A stretch of 30,350 nt of DNA, taken from positions 1 through 30,350 of the forward strand of contig JOBE01000067.1 in assembly GCA_000717735.1 (NCBI GenBank). The letters run 5' to 3'. The DNA comes from Streptomyces griseoluteus. Its GTDB lineage: Bacteria > Actinomycetota > Actinomycetes > Streptomycetales > Streptomycetaceae. Both the position numbers and the translations under genes were made by a program. Under the pieces are notes generated by a model, which was given only the letters and a program-made list of their open reading frames with translations, did not search any database and was not told where the DNA came from. This document shows positions 23,511-30,350 of the stretch, piece by piece (within the stretch, counting starts at the first letter, position 1; each line of letters starts with the position of its first letter).

Positions 23511-24329
23511 GTGTACCGCTTCCTGTTGTCCCGGCAGTGGGTGATCCTCACCCTCATCGGCCTCGTCCTCGTCCCGACGATGATCGAGCTGGGCTTCTGG
23601 CAGTTCCACCGGCACGAACGCCGGGTGGCCCAGAACGCCCTGATCGCGGACAGCGTCGCGGCGAAGCCGGTCCCGGTCGAGGAACTCACCTCCCCCGGCC
23701 ACACCGTCCCGCGCGCCGACTACTGGAAGCCCGCCACGGCGACCGGCACCTTCGACACCGCCCACGAGGTGGTCGTCCGCCGCCGCACCAACAGCGACGA
23801 CCGGGTCGGCGTGCACGTCCTGAGCCCGCTGGTCCTCCGGGACGGCCGGGTCGTCCTGGTCAACCGCGGCTGGGTGCCGGCCGCCGCCGACCAGCACTCC
23901 TTCCCCGCGGTGCCGCCCGCGCCCAGGGGCGAGGTCACGATCACCGGACGGCTCAAGGCCGACGAGACGACCGGCGCGAGCGGCATCAAGGACCTGAAGG
24001 GCCTGCCGGACCGCCAGGTCATGCTGATCAACAGCGCCCAGCAGGCCGAGCTCATCGGCCGCGAGGTGCTCGGCGGCTACCTCGAACAGATCGCGCCCGA
24101 ACCCGCGGGGAACACCCCGGAGCTGATCCCCGAACCCGACCACGACTCGATCGGCGCCCATATGGCGTACGCCGTCCAGTGGTGGCTCTTCACGGCCGGC
24201 GTGCCCGTCGGCTGGGTGATCCTGGTCCGCCGGGAGAGGCGCGACCGGGCAGCGGCGGCGGCCGGCGCCGACACCTCCGGAGCCCCGGAGAAGGACCCCG
24301 ACGCGATCCAGGCCACTCCGTCCCGCTGA
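23511..24329 (+). CDS. SURF1 family cytochrome c oxidase assembly protein
   Basis: A 272-residue membrane protein with two transmembrane helices, at about 10-30 and 225-243, enclosing an extracytoplasmic domain. SURF1 hallmarks are visible: the LGFWQFHRHERR motif after helix 1, VLVNRGWVP mid-domain, and HMAYAVQWWLF at helix 2. SURF1 assists haem a insertion and assembly of aa3-type oxidase. The frame is open to 23445, but upstream codons run through the terminator, so the GTG at 23511 is chosen; there is no obvious Shine-Dalgarno, so it may be leaderless. The C-terminal 25 residues are Ala/Asp-rich and cytoplasmic. No other oxidase gene is in the window. Confidence 0.93.
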   Translation: MYRFLLSRQWVILTLIGLVLVPTMIELGFWQFHRHERRVAQNALIADSVAAKPVPVEELTSPGHTVPRADYWKPATATGTFDTAHEVVVRRRTNSDDRVGVHVLSPLVLRDGRVVLVNRGWVPAAADQHSFPAVPPAPRGEVTITGRLKADETTGASGIKDLKGLPDRQVMLINSAQQAELIGREVLGGYLEQIAPEPAGNTPELIPEPDHDSIGAHMAYAVQWWLFTAGVPVGWVILVRRERRDRAAAAAGADTSGAPEKDPDAIQATPSR

Positions 24330-24363
24330 TTGACCGCCACCGCTTCCGGGAACAGCCCAAAGC

Positions 24364-26154
24364 GTGACGCAACGTATCGACGACTACGCCCTCATCGGCG
24401 ATCTCCAGGCCGCCGCGCTCGTCGGCCGCGACGGATCGGTCGACTGGCTGTGTCTGCCCCGCTTCGACTCGGCCGCCTGCTTCGCCGCGATCCTCGGCGA
24501 CGAGAACAACGGCCACTGGCGGATCGCGCCCAAGGGCGCCACGACCTGCGCCACACGCCGCTACGCCGAGGACACCCTCGTCCTGGAGACCTACTGGGAG
24601 ACCCGTACGGGCACCGTCAAGGTCGTCGACTTCATGCCCCAGCGGGACAGGGCCCCCGATCTGATGCGGATCGTGGAGGGCGTCAGCGGCAGCGTCGAGA
24701 TGAGCTCCGTCCTGCGGCTCCGCTTCGACTACGGCTCGATCGTGCCGTGGATGCGCCGGGCCGACGGCCACCGCGTCGCGGTCGCCGGGCCCGACGCGGT
24801 CTGGCTGCGCAGCGATCCGCCCGTGAAGACCTGGGGCCAGCAGTTCTCCACCTGCTCCTCCTTCACCGTGAACGCGGGCGAGAAGGTGGCCTTCGTCCTC
24901 ACCTGGCACCCCTCGCACGAGCCCCGTCCCGAACTCGTCGACCCCTACGAGGCCCTGGAGCAGTCCCTCGCCGACTGGCGGGAGTGGACGGCCCGGTGCA
25001 CCTACCGCGGCCCGTACCGGGAGGCGGTGCTGCGCTCCCTGATCACCCTCAAGGCGCTCACGTACGCCCCCACCGGCGGGATCGTGGCCGCGCCCACCAC
25101 CTCCCTGCCGGAGGACGTCGGGGGCGTACGGAACTGGGACTACCGCGCCTGCTGGCTGCGCGACTCCTCCCTCACCCTCGGCGCGCTGCTCGCCGCCGGG
25201 TACGTCGAGGAGGCCGTCGCCTGGCGCGACTGGCTCCTCCGCTCGGTCGCGGGCGACCCGGCCGACCTGCAGATCATGTACGGGCCCGCCGGGGAGCGCC
25301 GGCTCCCCGAGACGACCCTGCCGTGGCTGCGGGGGTACGCCGACTCGGCGCCGGTCCGCACGGGGAACGCGGCCGTGGACCAGTTCCAGCTCGACGTGTA
25401 CGGCGAGGTCATGGACTCGCTCCACCGCGCGCGCGAGGCCGGGATCCCGGCGGAGCGGCACGCCTGGAACCTCCAGCTGAGCCTGCTCGGCTTCCTGGAG
25501 TCGACCTGGCGGGAGCCCGACGAGGGGCTCTGGGAGGTGCGCGGACCCCGCCGCCACTTCACCCACTCCAAGGTGATGGCCTGGGTGGCCGCCGACCGGG
25601 CCGTCCGCACCCTGGAGGCGGACCCCTCGCTGCCGGGGGACGCGAACCGGTGGCGGACGATGCGGGACGAGATCCACGCGCAGGTCTGCGCCAGGTCCTA
25701 CGACCCCGTCCGGAACACCTTCACCCAGTCGTACGGCTCCCTCGAGCTCGATGCCGCGACCCTGCTCATCCCGCAGGTCGGCTTCCTCCCGCCGGACGAC
25801 CCCCGGGTGGTGGGCACGGTGGACGCCGTCCGGGCGGAACTGCTGCACGGCGGCTATCTGCGCCGGTACAGCACCGGGTCGGGGGCGATCGACGGCCTGC
25901 CGGGCCAGGAGGGCACCTTCCTCGTCTGCTCGTTCTGGCTGGCGGACGCGCTGCGCCTGACCGGCAGGACCGAGGAGGCCCGCGAACTGTTCGAACGGCT
26001 CGTGCTCCTGTGCAACGACGTGGGGCTCCTGGCGGAGGAGTACGACCCGGTGGCGGGACGACAGCTGGGCAACTTCCCGCAGGCCTTCAGCCACATCGGC
26101 CTGGTGGGCACGGCCCTCGCGCTGGCCCGGGAGGACCACGACCCGGCAGGATAG
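24364..26154 (+). CDS. Glycoside hydrolase family 15 (glucoamylase/trehalase-like)
   Basis: A 596-residue protein. Residues 1-55 (IDDYALIGDLQAAALVGRDGSVDWLCLPRFDS) are the N-terminal trehalase-like domain, followed by a beta-rich segment and an (alpha/alpha)6 barrel from about 220. Barrel motifs include NWDYRACWLRDSSL (W258-D259), DEGLWEVRG (E387, E391) and LAEEYDP (E558, E559); E391 and E558/E559 are the probable acid/base pair. Mycobacterial relatives are trehalases; others hydrolyse alpha-1,4-glucans. No signal peptide, so the substrate is intracellular. The GTG at 24364 is 34 nt after SURF1. The next gene starts 4 nt after its stop. Confidence 0.92.
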   Translation: MTQRIDDYALIGDLQAAALVGRDGSVDWLCLPRFDSAACFAAILGDENNGHWRIAPKGATTCATRRYAEDTLVLETYWETRTGTVKVVDFMPQRDRAPDLMRIVEGVSGSVEMSSVLRLRFDYGSIVPWMRRADGHRVAVAGPDAVWLRSDPPVKTWGQQFSTCSSFTVNAGEKVAFVLTWHPSHEPRPELVDPYEALEQSLADWREWTARCTYRGPYREAVLRSLITLKALTYAPTGGIVAAPTTSLPEDVGGVRNWDYRACWLRDSSLTLGALLAAGYVEEAVAWRDWLLRSVAGDPADLQIMYGPAGERRLPETTLPWLRGYADSAPVRTGNAAVDQFQLDVYGEVMDSLHRAREAGIPAERHAWNLQLSLLGFLESTWREPDEGLWEVRGPRRHFTHSKVMAWVAADRAVRTLEADPSLPGDANRWRTMRDEIHAQVCARSYDPVRNTFTQSYGSLELDAATLLIPQVGFLPPDDPRVVGTVDAVRAELLHGGYLRRYSTGSGAIDGLPGQEGTFLVCSFWLADALRLTGRTEEARELFERLVLLCNDVGLLAEEYDPVAGRQLGNFPQAFSHIGLVGTALALAREDHDPAG

Positions 26155-26158
26155 TTCC

Positions 26159-26914
26159 ATGGATCTTGGACTGAGGGACCGTGTGTACGTGGTGACCGGG
26201 GCGACGCGAGGACTCGGGCGGGCCTCCGCCGAGGCGCTCCTCGCCGAGGGCGCCAAGGTGCTGGTCACCGGGCGCGAGGAGAAGACCGTCGCCGAGGCCG
26301 TGGCCGAGCTGGGGCCCGGCGCCGCCGGGGTCGCCGCCGACAACGACGACCCGGAGACCCCGGCGCGGCTCATCGCCGAGGCGCGGGCCCGGTTCGGCGG
26401 CTTCGACGGCATCCTGATCAGCGTGGGCGGCCCCGCGCCCGGCTTCGCGGCGGACAACACCGACGAGCAGTGGGCGGCCGCCTTCGGCACCGTCTTCCTC
26501 GGAGCGGTACGGCTGGCCCGCGCGGCGGCCGAGACGCTCACCGACGGCGGGGTCATCGGCTTCGTCCTGTCCGGCTCGGTCCACGAGCCGATCCCCGGTC
26601 TGACCATCTCCAACGGGCTGCGCCCCGGCCTCGCCGGCTTCGCGAAGTCCCTCGCCAACGACCTGGGCCCGCGCGGGGTACGGGTCGTCGGGCTGCTGCC
26701 GAGCCGGATCGACACCGACCGGGTGCGGTCCCTCGACGCGCTCTCCGGCGACGCGGACGCGGCCCGCGCGGCCAACGAGGCCGCGATCCCGCTGCGCCGC
26801 TACGGCACCCCGGCGGAGTTCGGGCGGACGGCGGCCTTCCTGCTGTCGCCGGCCGCCTCGTACCTGACCGGCGTGATGCTGCCGGTGGACGGCGGGGCCC
26901 GCAGCGGCTTCTGA
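26159..26914 (+). CDS. SDR-fold protein lacking the catalytic Tyr-Lys dyad
   Basis: A 251-residue Rossmann protein of the FabG-like SDR superfamily, with a good cofactor motif TGATRGLG at 13-20 and the usual C-terminal PVDGG. SVGGP (88-92) replaces NNAG. Where Y-x3-K should stand the sequence is S151-N-G-L-R155, so the catalytic Tyr and Lys are replaced by Ser and Arg, while Ser138/140 remain. A divergent 'BKR-like' SDR subgroup with non-canonical active sites is known. It may bind NAD(P) yet act on an unknown reaction or regulate. It starts 4 nt after the GH15 stop, so the two are co-transcribed. Convergent with the Asp23 cluster. Confidence 0.85.
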   Translation: MDLGLRDRVYVVTGATRGLGRASAEALLAEGAKVLVTGREEKTVAEAVAELGPGAAGVAADNDDPETPARLIAEARARFGGFDGILISVGGPAPGFAADNTDEQWAAAFGTVFLGAVRLARAAAETLTDGGVIGFVLSGSVHEPIPGLTISNGLRPGLAGFAKSLANDLGPRGVRVVGLLPSRIDTDRVRSLDALSGDADAARAANEAAIPLRRYGTPAEFGRTAAFLLSPAASYLTGVMLPVDGGARSGF

Positions 26915-26936
26915 CGGCCCGTGCCCCGCCCCCTCC

Positions 26937-27533
26937 TCAGGTCACCCGCTTCGCCCGGTGCTTCACCGCCCGCAGGCGCGCCTCGGTGGGCAGGGCGGCC
27001 ATGCCCGTGGACGTACGGGCATGGGCGAGGGCCCGGGTGCCGAGGGTCGCGAGGGCGTCCCCCGGGGAGGCGTACGGCTCCAGCTGGAGCGCGACCCGGG
27101 TACGGGGGGCGGTCCGGCGGCCGGTGAGGGCGACCCGGGCCTTGGCCACTCCCTCCTGGGCCGTGGCGTCCGCCTCCAGGACTCCTTCCAGCGCCCTGCC
27201 GCGCAGGACCGCCGCCTCCCCGTCGCCGCTGTCGACGAGGACCTCGGCGAGCCGGGCCCGCCGGAACTGCACGAGCAGCCACCACAGGGCGAGCAGGACG
27301 AGGAGCCCGAGGGCCGCGATGACCACCGGCCACCACCAGCCCTCGTCGCGCCAGCGCTGCCGGTCGGCGGCGGAGAACAGCACGTCCGAGGGGCCCGACC
27401 AGGGCCACCAGGACGGCACGGAGAGGTCGAGGGCGGCGGCGAGGACTCCCCCGCCGCCGATCACGAGGAGCAGCCCGGCCAGGCCGAGCAGGACGCGGTT
27501 GACGCGCCGGAGGACCACCGTCACCGTGCTCAC
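26937..27533 (-). CDS. AmaP-like alkaline-shock membrane anchor protein
   Basis: A 198-residue protein with two transmembrane helices (about 10-35 and 72-95) followed by a cytoplasmic domain (RRARLAEVLVDSGDGEAAVLRGRALEGVLEADATAQEGVAKARVALTG, quoted as position about 97-143). Topology, size and its place as last gene of an Asp23 cluster match AmaP, which tethers Asp23 to the membrane in Staphylococcus. The GTG start at 27533 overlaps the DUF6286 stop (GTGA), with AGGAAGG just before. Function inferred from family and context. Confidence 0.8.
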   Translation of the reverse strand: MSTVTVVLRRVNRVLLGLAGLLLVIGGGGVLAAALDLSVPSWWPWSGPSDVLFSAADRQRWRDEGWWWPVVIAALGLLVLLALWWLLVQFRRARLAEVLVDSGDGEAAVLRGRALEGVLEADATAQEGVAKARVALTGRRTAPRTRVALQLEPYASPGDALATLGTRALAHARTSTGMAALPTEARLRAVKHRAKRVT

Positions 27534-28183
27534 CCCTTCCTGGGCGGCCGGGCCACCCGTACCTGCAGTGCGGGCGGGTGGGCGAGGGCCAGCTCTTCGA
27601 CGCCGGCCGCGAGGACCGCCTCCACGTCGGCGCGGACCTCGTCGAGCGCCCGGAAGTGCGAGACCGCCCGGACGCCCACCTTGGAGCGGCCGACGCGCAC
27701 CCGGACGGACTGCACCCCGGAGACCTCCATGGCGCGGTCCCGCAGGGCCAGGGCGGCGGCGTCGCGGTCGAGCCCGGCCCGGATGTCGGCGTGGTCGCGA
27801 CGCATCGGCAGGACGGCGCGCAGGCCCGGCGTCGCCGCGAGGACGAGGAGCCAGAGGCCGAGGACCACCGCGACGGCGGCGCCGGTGACGACCAGGGCGT
27901 CGTCGAGCGGCCGGGTCGCGAGGGCGTCGGCGAGTTCGCGCCGCCACGCCATGGCGGAGCGGTCGGCGCGGACGGCCGCCACGTCGTAGAGGAGCAGCCC
28001 GGACCCGGCGAGGACCAGGGCCGCGAGCAGGGCGGCGGGGATGCGGCGGACCGCCCAGAAGCGCCGGACGCGCGTCGGCGCGGGGGCGTCGGCGGCAAGC
28101 ACGGGTACGTCGTCGGGGCGGCCGGGGTCCGTGAGGTCCGGGGCTCGGCCGGGGGTGGGGTCCGGTTCGGGCGTGGTCGTCAT
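27530..28183 (-). CDS. DUF6286 membrane protein
   Basis: A 217-residue protein with a Pro/Asp-rich N-terminus (1-42), two transmembrane helices (about 48-68 and 95-115), and a C-terminal alpha/beta domain (RDRAMEVSGVQSVRVRVGR...). Actinobacterial proteins in this position are assigned DUF6286. The soluble domain has the helix then beta-hairpin feel of Asp23-like sequences. The ATG at 28183 overlaps the upstream Asp23 stop (ATGA), and its stop overlaps AmaP (GTGA). Likely a membrane partner of the Asp23 proteins. Confidence 0.78.
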   Translation of the reverse strand: MTTTPEPDPTPGRAPDLTDPGRPDDVPVLAADAPAPTRVRRFWAVRRIPAALLAALVLAGSGLLLYDVAAVRADRSAMAWRRELADALATRPLDDALVVTGAAVAVVLGLWLLVLAATPGLRAVLPMRRDHADIRAGLDRDAAALALRDRAMEVSGVQSVRVRVGRSKVGVRAVSHFRALDEVRADVEAVLAAGVEELALAHPPALQVRVARPPRKG

Positions 28184-28557
28184 GACAGGCGGCCCCTCGG
28201 TGCGGCCTGCCGGGTGAGCGGCGAGTGGAGGCGTTCCACATGGACGGTGACCTCATGGACCTCCATGCCGACGAGCTCCTCCACGCGCGCGCGTACCCGG
28301 CCCCGGACGGCGCCGCAGCTGCGCCCGACGTCGGAGGGGTAGTCGAGTTCGAGGCTCACCGCGACCCGGGCGACGTCGCGGTGGACGACGACCGAGGCGT
28401 GGGGGCGGGCGCCGCCCCGGGGGACGGCGCCCTGGGCCTGGGGGACGGCGGCCAAGCCTTCCCCGGCCGCCTGGGCGGCGATCTTCGCGACGACCCGGTC
28501 GGCGATCGTGGTCGCGCCACGGCCCCGCACCGGATCCTGGAACCGCTCGGCTGCCAC
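28180..28557 (-). CDS. Asp23/Gls24 family protein, second copy
   Basis: A 125-residue Asp23-family protein. The N-terminal GATTIADRVVAKIAAQAA motif and the C-terminal RVEELVGMEVHEVTVHVERL strand-helix pair are diagnostic, although the central part is more diverged than in the first copy and rich in Ala/Pro. Gls24/Asp23 proteins are small cytoplasmic proteins that coat the membrane and respond to cell-wall stress. The GTG at 28557 is 6 nt after the preceding small membrane protein stop. ATGA overlap to DUF6286. Confidence 0.85.
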   Translation of the reverse strand: MAAERFQDPVRGRGATTIADRVVAKIAAQAAGEGLAAVPQAQGAVPRGGARPHASVVVHRDVARVAVSLELDYPSDVGRSCGAVRGRVRARVEELVGMEVHEVTVHVERLHSPLTRQAAPRGRLS

Positions 28558-28563
28558 CCCGCG

Positions 28564-28755
28564 TCACCGCCGCCGGTCGCCGCGTTCGCGGCCCCGGAAC
28601 AGATCGCCCGGCTCGAGGTCGCCGTCGAGGAAGCGGCCGGCCACGAAGCCGACCGCCCCCAGCGCCGCGACCAGCAGAAACGCCCCGAAGCCGCCGAAGT
28701 ATCCGGCGAAGCCGAGAGCCATACCGGCCAACAGGCCGACCACCGCCATGCTCAT
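28564..28755 (-). CDS. Small two-helix membrane protein (DUF2273-like)
   Basis: A 63-residue protein with two Gly-rich hydrophobic segments (about 2-22 and 24-42) and a basic, acidic-patterned C-terminus (FLDGDLEPGDLFRGRERGDRRR region). Size, topology and position between Asp23 genes match DUF2273, a recurrent partner of Asp23. ATG at 28755 with GAGGAAGGGG seven bases upstream. The family assignment rests partly on context. Confidence 0.75.
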   Translation of the reverse strand: MSMAVVGLLAGMALGFAGYFGGFGAFLLVAALGAVGFVAGRFLDGDLEPGDLFRGRERGDRRR

Positions 28756-28801
28756 TCCAGACCCCTTCCTCAGATCACCTGGCCCCCTGTGCCCATCCCC
28801 A

Positions 28802-28824
28802 GGGCCTGTCTCTTGGACAGGCCC
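28802..28824. repeat. Hairpin resembling the terminal repeat of the right-end MITE
   Basis: GGGCCTGTC-tcttg-GACAGGCCC is a perfect 9-bp hairpin between the first Asp23 gene and the small membrane gene. It matches the right terminal repeat of the element at 30095-30252 (GGGCCCGTCTCTTGGATCAGG) with one substitution and one indel over about 22 bases. It may act as an attenuator inside the operon, or be a remnant of that element family. Confidence 0.6.
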
Positions 28825-28831
28825 CAGGCGG

Positions 28832-29305
28832 CTACTGGAGCCGCTGTTCGGGTTCCTCCTCCTCGTCCTCCGGCAGCTTCACGTCGCTGACCGCGATGTT
28901 CACCTCGACGACCTCGAGGCCCGTCATGCGCTCGACGGCCGCGATGACGTTCTCCCGGACGTCACCGGCGACGTCCGTGATCGAGAAGCCGTAGACGACC
29001 ACGATTTCCAGGTCGAGCGCGGTCTGCACCTCGCCGACCTCGGCCTTCACCCCTCGGGTGACGCCCGATTTGGTGCCGCCGCCGGGAACGCGGTCGCGTA
29101 CGGCGCCGAAGGTGCGGGAGAGTCCGCTGCCCATGGCGTGGACGCCGTCGACGTCGCGGGCGGCGAGACCGGCGATCTTCTCGACGACTCCGTCGGCGAT
29201 CGTGGTCTTGCCCCGGGAGGCCGGGTCGCCGCCGCCACGCTTGGTGACCGACGTGCGGCGCGGTTCGTCGGCCGCACCGGCGCCGGAGTGAGTGGTGTCC
29301 GTCAT
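28832..29305 (-). CDS. Asp23/Gls24 family envelope stress protein, first copy
   Basis: A 157-residue canonical Asp23 protein: GKTTIADGVVEKIAGLAARDVDGVHAMG at about 32-59, a basic middle, then VKAEVGEVQTALDLEIVVVYG and the helix-strand NVIAAVERMTGLEVVEVNIAV. The C-terminus is strongly acidic. In Staphylococcus Asp23 is bound to the membrane by AmaP and its loss triggers cell-wall stress. The ATG at 29305 is used (frame open to 29350); an AGAAGGGG site is a little distant. First gene of the five-gene minus-strand operon. Confidence 0.93.
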   Translation of the reverse strand: MTDTTHSGAGAADEPRRTSVTKRGGGDPASRGKTTIADGVVEKIAGLAARDVDGVHAMGSGLSRTFGAVRDRVPGGGTKSGVTRGVKAEVGEVQTALDLEIVVVYGFSITDVAGDVRENVIAAVERMTGLEVVEVNIAVSDVKLPEDEEEEPEQRLQ

Positions 29306-29359
29306 CAGGTTTCGCCCCTTCTGGGATATTTCGGGGTTCTTCGCCCACACTAAGGGCGG

Positions 29360-29384
29360 TTACCCGGTCTCGCCCCGGGGATAC
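29360..29384 (-). promoter_or_regulatory. Candidate sigma-B-like promoter of the Asp23 operon
   Basis: On the minus strand GTAT (29384-29381), a 15-nt spacer and GGGTAA (29365-29360) approach the Streptomyces sigma-B consensus G-N-N-T, N14-16, GGGTAY. Transcription would begin about 45 nt before the Asp23 ATG. The final base deviates. Confidence 0.4.
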
Positions 29385-29398
29385 GGCAGGCTGGGGTA

Positions 29399-30094
29399 AT
29401 GACGACGGCTGAGGGTTGGACGGCGGCGGTGCGGGATCGCCTCGCCCCGGGCAGGCTGGTGCCGCTCGGAAGGGCGGCGGACGGGGCGTGGATCACCGAG
29501 CGGGCGGCACGTGGAGTGCTCGGCCCGGTCGCGGCCGCGGTACGAGGTGTGGGGCCGGGCGAACTGCGGATCGGACCGGCGGACCGGGAGCGGGAGGCGG
29601 GGCCGGAACCCGGGCAGGCTGCGGGATCGGGGCCGGGAACGGAATGGGAGCCGGAGGCCCTGCGCGTCTCGGCCTCGTTCGCCGTGGTGGCGGGGCGGCC
29701 CCTGCCCGAACTCGTCGACGCCCTGCGGGCCGCCCTGCTCGCGGCGGCCGAGGACGCGCTCGGGCTCGTGGTGGCCGCGGTGGACCTGCGGGTGACGGAT
29801 CTCCTCGACGCGGAGCCGGAGCCCGCACCCGAACAGGTCGCGCCCCCACCGGGTCGGACCTCCCCCGCGACGGACGATCCGGTCGCCCTCACGGCGCTCG
29901 GAGTGCCGGGTGTCGCCGGGGTGACGGACGCGCTGGGCCCGGCGGTGCGCCGGCGCCCCGACGGGGTGCGGGTGGAACTGGCCGTGACGGCCGGCACCCG
30001 CCCCCTGGACGTGGCCCGTGCCGTACGGACGGCCGTGACCGCGGCCCACCCTGAGGAGGCCGCGGTCACGGTCGTGGTGTCGGAGCTGCGCTAG
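29399..30094 (+). CDS. Asp23-associated protein (nucleopolyhedrovirus-P10-family label) with two Asp23-like repeats
   Basis: A 231-residue protein divergent from the Asp23 operon. Streptomyces proteins with this start (GWTAAVRDRLAPGRLVPLG) are, as I recall, labelled P10 family, which says nothing of function. I see two related halves: LRVSASFAVVAGRPLPELVDALRAALLAAAEDALG around 88-122, and VRVELAVTAGTRPLDVARAVRTAVTAAHPEEAAVTVVVSEL at the C-terminus. Each shows the strand-helix-strand pattern of the Asp23 core. A Pro/Glu-rich linker separates them. No transmembrane segment, so cytoplasmic. The stop codon TAG is part of the CTAG at the left end of the MITE-like element, so the natural C-terminus may have been altered by insertion. 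Confidence 0.78.
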   Translation: MTTAEGWTAAVRDRLAPGRLVPLGRAADGAWITERAARGVLGPVAAAVRGVGPGELRIGPADREREAGPEPGQAAGSGPGTEWEPEALRVSASFAVVAGRPLPELVDALRAALLAAAEDALGLVVAAVDLRVTDLLDAEPEPAPEQVAPPPGRTSPATDDPVALTALGVPGVAGVTDALGPAVRRRPDGVRVELAVTAGTRPLDVARAVRTAVTAAHPEEAAVTVVVSELR

Positions 30095-30256
30095 GGCCGT
30101 CGTTTTGGATCAGGCCGGATCAGGGAGTGGCGTCTGGTGCCGTGGATCGCAAGGCGGAGGAGGGAGTCAACGCGGAGCGTTGGCGACCGACGACAACGCG
30201 GCGAGGCGCGGTGCCAGGGCCCGCGAGCCCGGCCTGATCCAAGAGACGGGCCCTAG
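30091..30256. mobile_element. MITE-like element with imperfect terminal inverted repeats and CTAG at both ends
   Basis: The left end reads CTAGGGCCGTCGTTTTGGAT and the reverse complement of the right end CTAGGGCCCGTCTCTTGGAT; both continue CAGGCCGG, about 27 matching bases. CTAG flanks both sides, compatible with a 4-bp target duplication of the YTAR type used by IS5-group elements. The 158-bp interior has no credible gene; it holds a GGATCAGG direct repeat (30107 and 30117) and a CAACGC-GGA-GCGTTG hairpin at 30168-30182. No transposase is present, so it would be non-autonomous. Confidence 0.7.
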
Positions 30257-30278
30257 AAGACTGATGAAGATGTTGGGT

Positions 30279-30310
30279 TCTGGCCCCGCCGCGTCAGCGG
30301 CGGGGCCAGA
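30279..30310. terminator. Perfect 14-bp hairpin near window end
   Basis: Arms TCTGGCCCCGCCGC and GCGGCGGGGCCAGA close a 4-nt loop, followed by CTCGTTGTTG. A strong bidirectional terminator; it may serve the last gene here or a convergent gene beyond the window. No coding region is seen in 30257-30350. Confidence 0.85.
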
Positions 30311-30350
30311 CTCGTTGTTGTGGTGCAAGGGGAGTGGGTCGGGGAGACTG

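Noticed and set aside
24190..26775. 861-residue minus-strand frame opposite GH15 and the SDR
   Set aside because: Antisense shadow of three convincing plus-strand genes.
1..30350. tRNA and rRNA genes
   Set aside because: No cloverleaf-like segment with a GTTCRANNC T-loop and CCA-side acceptor pairing was noticed in the intergenic regions.

Overview
This window is chromosomal DNA of a Streptomyces or a very close relative. The evidence is the very high GC content with strong third-position GC bias (which produces long shadow frames opposite almost every gene), many GTG starts, ATGA/GTGA translational couplings, strong hairpin terminators without long T-tracts, one in-frame TTA leucine codon, and typical actinobacterial families (DUF3099, DUF6286, epsilon-like exonuclease with BRCT). 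I see no tRNA, rRNA, CRISPR array, phage gene or complete insertion sequence.

Layout. 1-1413 (-): N-terminal part of an unrecognised coiled-coil/Pro-rich protein with a TTA codon. 1602-5843 (+): tldD-tldE metalloprotease pair, then tyrS and a strong hairpin. 5927-7131: GlsB/YeaQ-type small membrane protein (-), DUF3099 membrane protein (+) and a small Cys/His protein (+). 7154-10320 (-): moaA, then a DUF485 plus ActP-type symporter operon reading toward it. 10594-12132 (+): secreted subtilisin-like protease. 12217-13530 (+): family III CoA-transferase with an apparently rearranged domain order, convergent with and overlapping the next unit.

13520-21332 (-) is an almost unbroken run of eight genes. 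The distal three (fatty-acid-hydroxylase protein of the alkylglycerol-monooxygenase-like clade, YhhN lysoplasmalogenase, zinc alcohol dehydrogenase) look like an ether-lipid/plasmalogen cleavage and fatty-aldehyde handling operon. The proximal five (acetoacetate-decarboxylase-like protein, SDR, two paralogous COG2159 amidohydrolase/decarboxylases, VIT1-type Fe/Mn transporter) look like a small catabolic unit. It faces a TetR regulator across a clear palindromic operator. The TetR gene is translationally coupled to an epsilon-like exonuclease with BRCT. Then come a small zinc-ribbon protein, SURF1, a GH15 glucoamylase/trehalase-like enzyme and an SDR-like protein lacking the YxxxK dyad.

26937-30094 is an Asp23/Gls24 envelope-stress module. 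Five minus-strand genes (Asp23, small membrane protein, second Asp23, DUF6286, AmaP-like) diverge from a plus-strand gene that appears to carry two Asp23-like repeats, and a candidate sigma-B-like promoter lies between them. The right edge holds a MITE-like element of about 160 bp bounded by CTAG, whose left end coincides with the stop codon of the last gene, and then a perfect hairpin. A hairpin inside the Asp23 operon closely resembles the terminal repeat of this element.

The most promising candidates for something undescribed are the putative ether-lipid operon with its 19-bp tandem repeats upstream, the TetR-controlled decarboxylase/amidohydrolase operon, and the multi-Asp23 module. All functions are inferred from sequence reading and recalled family motifs; no search was run.
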